DNA from: Herpetosiphonaceae bacterium
Lineage (GTDB): Bacteria; Chloroflexota; Chloroflexia; Chloroflexales; Herpetosiphonaceae
Direction of reading: 5' to 3'
Length of the DNA: 59,368 nt
NCBI GenBank assembly: GCA_013538855.1
Contig: JABXJS010000188.1
Coordinates: 1 to 59,368, forward strand
How positions within the stretch are numbered: the first letter of the stretch is position 1; each line of letters starts with the position of its first letter. The notes beneath the pieces were generated by a model, which was not told the DNA's origin, did not search any database, and worked only from the letters and a program-made list of their open reading frames with translations. This document shows positions 25,045 through 31,639 of the stretch, piece by piece. Made by a program: the position numbers and the translations under genes.

Positions 25045-25419
25045 TTAGCGCTCGCTGCGTGCAAGCGCTTCGACCAGCAGTGGTAGATCACTGCTAAACT
25101 TCGAGTTGGCCACCACCCGATCACAGCCAGCCTGGCGGGCCGCCTGTTGGCGGGCCACATCAACGTGTGAGCCAAACGCGAGCACAGGCAGCGTGGCATC
25201 AAACGCCTTAATCTGGGCGACAAAGGCGGCAGTTGCATCGATCGGCCCCCGCAGATCAAGGATCACCAGCGCGAGATCAGGCTGGAGCGCAGCTTGGGCC
25301 GCAGCGGTGGTTTCAAACACCAGCGGCGTGTAGCCGAGCTGCTGGAGCACATCGCGAACACGGGTGCCGAACATCATATCGGGTATCAGCGCCAGAACAG
25401 CGCGCGACGATTGGCTCAT
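25045..25419 (-). CDS. Atypical receiver-like protein lacking the acidic pocket
   Basis: The 124-residue product folds like a CheY receiver by pattern: alternating hydrophobic strands and helices, with an Asp in the acceptor position (LVILDLRGPID). The usual N-terminal acidic pair is replaced (VLALIPDMMFGTR), and the C-terminal Lys of KPF is absent (VVANSKFSSD). It probably cannot be phosphorylated normally and may act by protein contact. It lies 15 bases after the small membrane protein gene on the same strand. GAGG precedes the ATG. Confidence 0.7.
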   Translation of the reverse strand: MSQSSRAVLALIPDMMFGTRVRDVLQQLGYTPLVFETTAAAQAALQPDLALVILDLRGPIDATAAFVAQIKAFDATLPVLAFGSHVDVARQQAARQAGCDRVVANSKFSSDLPLLVEALARSER

Positions 25420-25434
25420 CACCACCTCTTATGT

Positions 25435-25827
25435 CTACTTTACTCGTCGTCGCCAGCGGGCCACAAGCGTAGCGGCTAGACCAGCCGCCACAACAGCGAC
25501 ACACTGCGCAACAATCCACACGAGGCCATAGCGATCAGTTTGATCAACACCATCGAGCAGCAGCAGCACCAGGCCCCAGCCGCCAACAAGCGCACCGGCC
25601 TCGAAGGCATCGTCACTTGCCAGCGCGCCAGCGACACCGCCACCGATAACGGTCATCAGCACAGGCAGAATGATACCGACGATAACATGCCACGGATTGG
25701 AAAAAACTAATTCTTTATCGCTTTCGATATGGAGTATGGCAAAGAGTGTACCGACAATCAATAGTGTAAGCAATGTATCGACAAACCAGCCGACTATCGA
25801 TGCCCACACGAGCCTTAATCCGCGCAT
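25435..25827 (-). CDS. Small four-helix membrane protein, unknown function
   Basis: 130 residues with four hydrophobic segments (TLLTLLIVGTLFAILHI, VIVGIILPVLMTVIGGGVAG, ALVGGWGLVLLLL, LVWIVAQCVAVVAAGLAATL) and a basic C-terminus (RWRRRVK). I recognise no family. A GGAGG site lies four bases before the ATG. It is followed closely by the receiver-like gene, so the two may work together. Confidence 0.7.
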   Translation of the reverse strand: MRGLRLVWASIVGWFVDTLLTLLIVGTLFAILHIESDKELVFSNPWHVIVGIILPVLMTVIGGGVAGALASDDAFEAGALVGGWGLVLLLLDGVDQTDRYGLVWIVAQCVAVVAAGLAATLVARWRRRVK

Positions 25828-25886
25828 ATCACCTCCAACCCATCCAAGCGCGGGCTGATTCTACCACATTCCTGTTTACTTAAACA

Positions 25887-25919
25887 TATCACCGGTGAGT
25901 AGCTTACTCACCGGTGATA
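25887..25919 (-). terminator. Terminator of the chl-S1 operon
   Basis: A perfect 15-bp stem (TATCACCGGTGAGTA/TACTCACCGGTGATA) with a 3-base loop lies 70 bases after the S1-protein stop. The minus-strand tail is TGTTTAAG. Confidence 0.85.
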
Positions 25920-25988
25920 GAGCTGCAAACCAAGCTCGCACAGCTTACATCAAGCCAAGACGACGAGCGAGCTTAGCGTGCACCAGCA

Positions 25989-27728
25989 CTAGTACTCTTC
26001 GTGATCGCGAAGGGTACGGCGGATTGCATCGCGGCGCGCGCGGGACTCGCGGCTTTCGCCATCGTCCTCCTCTTCCTCGTCACGCTCATAGCGACGAGTG
26101 CGGCGGCTGGAGCGCCCAGGCTCGGCGTACTCGGGGCTATACTTCGACAGCAGATCGTCGAGGGTCGCGTTACCGCTGTAATCCTCTTCTTCTTCCTCTG
26201 CACCGAAGGTATAGACCTCTGGCTCGCGGGCTGGGCGATCCTGGCGATCGCCACGGCGGCCCTTGCGCGGCTGACGGTCATCAGAGCGCTCCTCACCACG
26301 CAGGGCTGGGTTCGTCCAGTCACGATCCAAGCGCGAGGAGCCGGAGGTTGAGACGGGGCCGACCGGCACCTCTAGGCGCATTGAAAGACTGATGCGCTTC
26401 GAGCCGGGATCGACTTCGAGCACACGCACCTTGACCTGATCGCCGACGGTAACGACGTCCTCGACCTTGCCAACGCGGCCCTCGCTTAGCTCAGAGATGT
26501 GCACGAGGCCATCGCGACCGACGCCCAAGTCCACGAAGGCACCAAACGGCGCAATGCCGCTGACAGTACCATCGAGGATCATGCCTGGAGCGATCGCATC
26601 CAGGTTAACCTCACGGCGGCGTGAGCGCGAGCGCTCCTGATAGCCTTCCTGAGCGCGGCGCAGGCTTAGGCTAATGCGCTGTCCTTCGGCGTCAACCTCC
26701 AGCACGCGGAACGTGTGGCTCTCGCCGACCTGCACAGCGTCCTCTGGGCGCTCGACGCGGCTATCCGACAGCTCGGAGATATGCACCAAGCCGTCTTTAC
26801 CAACCCCGATGTCAACGAACACACCAAACGGTGCAATACCGTTGACGGTGCCATCGACCAGGTCGCCTGGATTCAACTCACCGAGGCGATCATGATCGAT
26901 CTCGGGGCGGCGGGGACCGCGGCGACGGCGCTCGCCATCGCCTTTGGAGCGCATGGTCAAGCTGATGCGGCGCGCCTCTGGATCGACGCTCTTGACGCGC
27001 ACCTTAACCGTATCGCCGATCTGCACGAGATCGGTGGGCGACTCAATGCGCTGATCGCTCATCTCAGAGATGTGCACCAGGCCGTCGCGGCCCACGCCGA
27101 TATCGACGAACACGCCGTACAGCGCGGTGCTCGTAACGCGGCCCTCAAGCTCCATGCCTGGCTCAAGATCGTTCAAGCGGCGCGGCACGGTTGTGTCGTC
27201 GTCCTGAGTTGGCTCGAATACCGCGCCCTCTTCGCTGTCTGCTGTTTCGGCAGCGGGAGCGGCGCTCGCCTCGGCCTCAGCAGCGGGGGCTTCAGGAGCC
27301 TCTGCTTCAGCAGCGGGAGCGGCGCTCGTCTCGGCTTCAGCAGCGGGAGCGGCGCTCGTCTCGGCCTCGGCAACGGCAGCCGCAGCGGATGTCGTCTCGA
27401 CAGGTGCAGCAGTCGTTGCTTCAGGCTCTGAGGCAGCTTCGGCCTCCGCCGGAGCCGCGGCGGTAGCCTCTGTGTTGTCAGCAGCGGGAGCGGCGCTGCT
27501 GACATCGCTCTTGGCGTCGTCATCAGTGTCGTTGTCATCGTCATCGTCATCATCTTTGAGACCGATGCGCTCAGCCACTTCCTCGACAACATCTTCCAGT
27601 TTTTCGGCAACATCTTCAACCATGTCGCCGATCCGTTCGCTGGTCGCCTTGGCGGCATCCACCAATTTCTCGACCATTCCTTCCGACTTTTCCGACTGAC
27701 CCTGCTGAGTCTGCGACTCGTCCGTCAT
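25989..27728 (-). CDS. Three-S1-domain RNA-binding protein with acidic/Ala-rich N-terminus
   Basis: The 579-residue protein has a helical acidic N-terminus (KLEDVVEEVAERIGLKDDDD), a ~110-residue Ala/Glu/Pro low-complexity linker, then three S1 domains at about 185-260, 275-350 and 370-445. Each has the core (G)VFVDIGVGRDGLVHISE or close variant. A charged Arg/Asp/Glu tail follows. It resembles short S1/RpsA-like proteins that bind RNA, but it has only three S1 repeats and is not certain to be ribosomal protein S1. The linker DNA contains a perfect 30-bp tandem duplication (27306-27335 and 27336-27365). The start follows GGAGG, 38 bases behind the ChlD stop. Confidence 0.8.
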   Translation of the reverse strand: MTDESQTQQGQSEKSEGMVEKLVDAAKATSERIGDMVEDVAEKLEDVVEEVAERIGLKDDDDDDDNDTDDDAKSDVSSAAPAADNTEATAAAPAEAEAASEPEATTAAPVETTSAAAAVAEAETSAAPAAEAETSAAPAAEAEAPEAPAAEAEASAAPAAETADSEEGAVFEPTQDDDTTVPRRLNDLEPGMELEGRVTSTALYGVFVDIGVGRDGLVHISEMSDQRIESPTDLVQIGDTVKVRVKSVDPEARRISLTMRSKGDGERRRRGPRRPEIDHDRLGELNPGDLVDGTVNGIAPFGVFVDIGVGKDGLVHISELSDSRVERPEDAVQVGESHTFRVLEVDAEGQRISLSLRRAQEGYQERSRSRRREVNLDAIAPGMILDGTVSGIAPFGAFVDLGVGRDGLVHISELSEGRVGKVEDVVTVGDQVKVRVLEVDPGSKRISLSMRLEVPVGPVSTSGSSRLDRDWTNPALRGEERSDDRQPRKGRRGDRQDRPAREPEVYTFGAEEEEEDYSGNATLDDLLSKYSPEYAEPGRSSRRTRRYERDEEEEDDGESRESRARRDAIRRTLRDHEEY

Positions 27729-27766
27729 TCCTGCGGCCTCCATTGTGGTAACTAGGCGTTTCCTAC

Positions 27767-29832
27767 TCAACGATCAATATGGACAGTTTCCAGCTGCGAG
27801 CGAACTAACTCGGCTAGGCCGACATTTAATTCTTCGAGCTGGTAGTATGCAGCGTTTAGATGATCAGCGAGCTCTTTCGCCAATCCTCGGTAGAAGTTTG
27901 GTAGCTCTGTATCGATCACAACCGCCGGGATCTTCTGGGCGGCGATAAAATCGGCCAGCTGATAGGCCTCTTGCTGCGGGGGCATGTTCGTCATTGCGAC
28001 ATTCGCATGGCCATCGGTCAGCAGCACCATCAGCGGCAGTATCTCACGATCACGGGCGCGGGCGCGCGCGAGCACTTCAAAGCCCAAGAGCATACCACGG
28101 CTTAGCGGCGTCTTGCCGCCAGTGGGCATTGTGCGCAGACGGCGCTGTGCCAGCTCGGCGCTGTTGGTCAGCGGCAAGAGCACAGTTGCCCGATCACGAC
28201 TGAAGCTTACGAGGCCAACCAGATCGCGGCGCTGGTAGGCATCGCGGAGCAGCGATATCACCGCTGCCTTTGTGGCCTGCATACGCGTCTCGGCCGCCAT
28301 CGACCAGCTCGCATCGACCACGAAGCACACCGCGTTGCGCGTCCGCCGCACGCGAATCTTCTCGCGCAGATCGCTGCGCTTCAGAATAACAGCGCGCTTG
28401 ATGTGTGGTCGCCGCCGCTCGCGCTGGAACGGCGCGGCCGCGCGTAGTGTTGCATCAAAGGCGACATCATTCACTTGGCCACGCGGTAGCCGACTAGCAA
28501 TATAGCGGCCTTGCTTGCGCTCGGTGCGCGTGCGCGTGCGCCGACCAGCCGCCTTGCGCCGAATTGAGTCCGCCTGCGTCTCCAGCCGCCGTGGGCGAAA
28601 CTCCTGATTGATATTAAAGATCTTGCCCTCACCACCTTGGGCCTCGCTGCTGGTTGGCGGTGGTGCCCCTTTGGGCGACCCCGTCGGTGGTGTATCGTCG
28701 CCAGCCTCGCTGGCTGGCTCAGCGTCCTCCGACGGGGTTAGGCTTTTTTTGGCGACTCAACCCCATCTAGGCCGCTGTCGAAGCCTTCGCGCTGGGCGGC
28801 AGCGCGCTGCAGCACATCAGAGAGCTGGGCCTCATTGAGCTGCACCTCGCTGAAAGGCTGCCGCCGCATACGGTGCGGCAGCGCAAGCTGCGCAGCATCG
28901 CGAATATCGTTCAGCGAAATGCTTGTGCGACCAGCGAGGGCCGCAACAGTGCGCGCTGTCTCGAGGATGGCAAGATCGGCGCGGTGGCCATCGACCTGTA
29001 GCTCTAGCGCCAGCATCGCCACAGCGGCGATATCTTGCGCCGTGATCTGCACCTGCGGCAGCAGCGCCTTGGCAGCAGCGACCTGCTCGGTGATAGTGTG
29101 CTCGGCAGCATCCCAGTGCTCAGCAAAGCCAACTGGATCGGACTCATAGGCCATGCGCCGCTGCACCACGGCAACACGATCGCGCACATTTTGCAGTCCA
29201 GCGATCTCGACCACGAGACCAAAGCGATCAAGCAGCTGCGGGCGCAGCTCGCCCTCCTCAGGGTTCATCGTGCCAACCAAGATAAAGCGGGCTGGATGTG
29301 AGACCGACACACCTTCGCGCTCGACGGTGTTGACCCCCATCGCTGCAGCGTCAAGCAATATATCGACAAGATGATCATCGAGCAGATTGACCTCATCGAC
29401 ATACAGCAGGCCCCGGTTAACCTGAGCAAGCAGCCCAGGCTCGAAGCGCCGCTGACCTTCGACAAGCGCATGCTCAAGATCAAGCGAGCCAACCAAGCGA
29501 TCTTCGGAGGCGCTCACCGGCAGCTCAACCAGCCGCGTTGGACGCTCAACCACCGGCAGCGTTGCCCCCGCCTCGAAGCGCTCGCGGCACTGCGCACACA
29601 TCCGCTCGGGCTGATCTGGTGGGCAACTATACGGACAGTCAGCAACAACTTGGATGGTTGGGAGCAGCCGCGCCAGCGCACGCACAGCTGTTGATTTAGC
29701 TGTGCCTTTCTCACCGCGAATCAGCACACCACCAATCCGTGGATTGACGGCATTCAACAGCAGCGCTTGCTTGAGACGCTCCTGGCCAACCAGGGCGCTA
29801 AATGGATAAGTCGGACGAATATGTTGTTTCAT
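27767..29832 (-). CDS. chlD: Mg/Co-chelatase D-type subunit made by -1 frameshift (ChlI-ChlD fusion)
   Basis: Reading through the slippery site gives a 688-residue protein: an AAA+ ATPase (1-330), an acidic/proline linker, and a VWA domain. The VWA part has the MIDAS motif DASWSM, TPLSRGM and LLTDGHA. The conserved pre-VWA sequence ([16 protein letters not shown], then [16 protein letters not shown]) lies in the -1 frame upstream of any ATG, GTG or TTG, and that frame is open from 28756. So the VWA domain can only be made whole as a fusion. This is the classic ChlD layout. D and I subunits form the ATP-driven motor that inserts Mg or Co into tetrapyrroles with a large CobN/ChlH subunit, which is not in this window. 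A GTG at 28474 could start a VWA-only product but would cut the conserved linker. Confidence 0.8.
28679..28764 (-). promoter_or_regulatory. -1 programmed frameshift signal: A7 slippery site plus stem-loop
   Basis: Minus-strand order: GGGG (28764-28761, weak SD-like), 10-base spacer, slippery A AAA AAA (28750-28744), a 6-base spacer that includes the zero-frame TAA, then stem CCCCGTCGG (28737-28729) pairing perfectly with CCGACGGGG (28687-28679). A 6-bp inner hairpin (GCCAGC/GCTGGC, 28700-28714) sits in the loop. Tandem slippage of Lys-Lys moves reading to the -1 frame encoding the linker and VWA domain. Confidence 0.85.
28738..29832 (-). CDS. ChlI-type AAA+ ATPase, zero-frame product
   Basis: Ending at the zero-frame TAA gives a 364-residue protein the size of a free ChlI/BchI subunit. 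Walker A is GEKGTAKST (40-48) and Walker B LLYVDEVN (142-149). The [16 protein letters not shown] segment lies near 190-205 and a four-Cys cluster (CPYSC, CAQC) at 66-82. The same gene can therefore yield both I and D subunits. The ATG at 29832 was chosen because the preceding TTG frame start is weak; the ribosome site is poor (AAAG). Transcription begins at a good promoter about 180 bases upstream. Confidence 0.85.
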   Translation of the reverse strand: MKQHIRPTYPFSALVGQERLKQALLLNAVNPRIGGVLIRGEKGTAKSTAVRALARLLPTIQVVADCPYSCPPDQPERMCAQCRERFEAGATLPVVERPTRLVELPVSASEDRLVGSLDLEHALVEGQRRFEPGLLAQVNRGLLYVDEVNLLDDHLVDILLDAAAMGVNTVEREGVSVSHPARFILVGTMNPEEGELRPQLLDRFGLVVEIAGLQNVRDRVAVVQRRMAYESDPVGFAEHWDAAEHTITEQVAAAKALLPQVQITAQDIAAVAMLALELQVDGHRADLAILETARTVAALAGRTSISLNDIRDAAQLALPHRMRRQPFSEVQLNEAQLSDVLQRAAAQREGFDSGLDGVESPKKA

Positions 29833-30014
29833 ACCGATCGTTTTCTTTAGCTGAGGAGAGGGCAACAAAAAATGCGCCCACGCAACGGAGGTCGCAGAAG
29901 ACGTGCTCGCGGAAATTCTTTTCTGGAAATAGTGGAGGTGAAGCCGCCAACGCGATCAGTCCAAACTTCATGTTGCCTACAGTCTGGGCCTTCCAGACAT
30001 TTTTAAGTATTGCT

Positions 30015-30043
30015 ATTATCGCACACAGTACTCGGTCCGTCAA
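30015..30043 (-). promoter_or_regulatory. Promoter of the chl-S1 operon
   Basis: Minus-strand TTGACG (30043-30038), a 17-base spacer and GATAAT (30020-30015). It gives a leader of about 175 bases before the ATG at 29832. That leader has no aptamer I recognise. The rest of 29833-30242 is AT-richer divergent intergenic DNA leading to tatA. Confidence 0.75.
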
Positions 30044-30189
30044 CCAAATTTTAGATCGATCAGATCAGGTCAAGAAACAACAACAAGAGAGAAGGAGATC
30101 AACACTGCGCAGCGTCTACCATCAAAGTACTATAGCCAAGGATTACGCTTGGCACTTGTCGATTAAAGCTCGCGCTCGCCATAATGTAG

Positions 30190-30195
30190 TATAAT
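30190..30195 (+). promoter_or_regulatory. -10 element of tatA
   Basis: A perfect TATAAT lies 48 bases before the tatA ATG. No convincing -35 is found at 16-18 bases. Confidence 0.45.
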
Positions 30196-30242
30196 AAAAT
30201 CAGCCATGTGCAAACAGGGCGGATCTTCAAGGAGGCAAACTC

Positions 30243-30419
30243 ATGTTCGGATTAGGTGTACCTGAACTGCTCATCATCTTAGCGATCCTGGTGTTATTAT
30301 TTGGCGCATCACGCTTGGCCGATCTTGGCGGCTCAATGGGTCGCGGTATTCGCGAATTCCGCCGCGGGCTGCGCGATGAAGACGCACAAGCAGGCACGGA
30401 AAATAAAGAATCCAAGTAA
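30243..30419 (+). CDS. tatA: Sec-independent translocase subunit TatA
   Basis: The 58-residue protein has the TatA plan: a short N-terminus (MFGLGVPELL), one membrane helix (IILAILVLLFG), the hinge, an amphipathic helix (ADLGGSMGRGIREFRRGLRD) and a short polar tail. TatA forms the pore-like assembly that moves folded twin-arginine proteins across the membrane. GGAGG lies nine bases before the ATG. No tatC is adjacent. It is short even for TatA but complete. Confidence 0.9.
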   Translation: MFGLGVPELLIILAILVLLFGASRLADLGGSMGRGIREFRRGLRDEDAQAGTENKESK

Positions 30420-30513
30420 ATCTAACCACGTACAGCTGCACAACCATCAACCTGCATAATGTGTGCGTGTCTTCAAGTGTCAGTCGGCCACCATGACCGC
30501 TGGCATTTGTATT

Positions 30514-30870
30514 TTAGATGATCACGAGGGCGATGATCACAAGCACCACCACTACAAATATAATAATCTCCGCAGGCCGCAGCGGACCGTACAGCGTGCG
30601 CGGGTCAAGCCGATAGCGCGCATTGCAGCTTGCGCAGGTATCAACACGTGCAAGTCGATGCTGACGCCCAACCCCCCAGCTCGTGGCAAAGGTTGGCTTC
30701 AGCAGCGTCGAGCCACAGCGCGGGCAGTACCCCTCTTTGCTGGTCAGGAGCACACCATCGGCACCCACACCGCTAAGCAGGTCCGTCGCTTCACCAAACA
30801 GTGACGGCACATGATACTGTGGCCCGTGCGATTCGTCTTTTTCCGTCTCAGGATTAGAGGATGTGTTCAT
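30514..30870 (-). CDS. Zinc-ribbon protein with C-terminal membrane anchor
   Basis: The 118-residue protein has a polar N-terminus and two CxxC pairs (CPRCG near 49 and CASC near 80) that should bind one zinc. It ends in a C-terminal hydrophobic helix (IIIFVVVVLVIIALVII), so the ribbon faces the cytoplasm if tail-anchored. I do not recognise a named family. Its ATG shares two bases with the ATG of the divergent RNase H fusion gene, leaving no intergenic space, so each gene's promoter must lie inside the other. Confidence 0.75.
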   Translation of the reverse strand: MNTSSNPETEKDESHGPQYHVPSLFGEATDLLSGVGADGVLLTSKEGYCPRCGSTLLKPTFATSWGVGRQHRLARVDTCASCNARYRLDPRTLYGPLRPAEIIIFVVVVLVIIALVII

Positions 30871-31639
30871 GGATCTCACCCACTTTGAGGCAGTTCGCGC
30901 CTTTCACCACGCCATCGGCAACCCTGGCCCTGCTGAGCCAACGCTGCCGCCAGCCGAGGTTGTCGCGCTCCGCCAAACACTGCTACACGAAGAGTTCAAC
31001 GAACTGCTTAACGCGGTTGCTGCTAACGACCTGACCGCCATCGCCGGGGAGGCGATTGATGTATTATATGTGACATACGGTCTGTGCGTCGCCTATGGCA
31101 TCGATGCCGATGCTGTCTTCGCTGTCGTGCAGCAGGCCAACATGGCCAAGGTCGCCGGCCCACGCCGCGCCGATGGTAAAATTCTCAAGCCAGCCAACTG
31201 GACGCCACCTGATATCGCTGGGGTGCTCGCCCGGCAGGTCGCGAAGCCCGTCAGCGTTATCCTCGTGTTCGATGGCGGATCACACGGCAATCCTGGCCCG
31301 GGCTACGGATCGTACCACCTCCAGATTGATCAGCACATCGAACCAGCAACGCGCCTAAGCTTCGAGCACGTCATGACCAACACGCAAGCTGAGTATCGCA
31401 CGCTGATCACGGCGCTGCAAGCACTGCATAGCCACCAGCAGATTCATGCGCACCAGATAGATCTGCAGATCTACGGCGATAGCCGCCTGGTCATCAACCA
31501 GCTTACGCAGCAGTTGCAAGCGCAAGAGAGCCATATGGCAGCCCTGCATGATGAAGCCCAGCAGCTGCTTAAGCAGTTTGGCTCATGGCAGGCGCACTGG
31601 CAGCCACGCCAGCATAGCGTCGAGCGGCTAGGCCACTGA
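30869..31639 (+). CDS. Fusion of MazG-like NTP pyrophosphohydrolase and RNase HI domain
   Basis: The 256-residue protein has an all-alpha NTP-pyrophosphatase domain (1-120), with EEFNE (41-45) and EAID (61-64) as the metal-binding ExxE/ExxD pattern. A type I RNase H domain follows (129-256): Asp135 in FDGGSHGNPGPG, Glu175 in TQAEYRTL and Asp204 in YGDSRLV. The fourth carboxylate, usually Asp in NxxADxLA, is Glu252 in HSVERLGH. The first half would clear noncanonical nucleotides and the second would cut RNA in RNA-DNA hybrids; pairing in one chain is inference. A GTG six bases earlier is an alternative start. The stop overlaps the next ATG (TGATG). Confidence 0.8.
   Translation: MDLTHFEAVRAFHHAIGNPGPAEPTLPPAEVVALRQTLLHEEFNELLNAVAANDLTAIAGEAIDVLYVTYGLCVAYGIDADAVFAVVQQANMAKVAGPRRADGKILKPANWTPPDIAGVLARQVAKPVSVILVFDGGSHGNPGPGYGSYHLQIDQHIEPATRLSFEHVMTNTQAEYRTLITALQALHSHQQIHAHQIDLQIYGDSRLVINQLTQQLQAQESHMAALHDEAQQLLKQFGSWQAHWQPRQHSVERLGH

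Noticed and set aside
28474-28474. GTG as the true start of a separate VWA gene
   Set aside because: The conserved ChlD linker lies upstream of it in the same frame, and no ribosome site precedes it.
29798-30043. Small minus-strand frame in the chl leader, possible leader peptide
   Set aside because: It overlaps the chl start out of frame, includes the promoter region itself, and has no ribosome site or attenuator structure.
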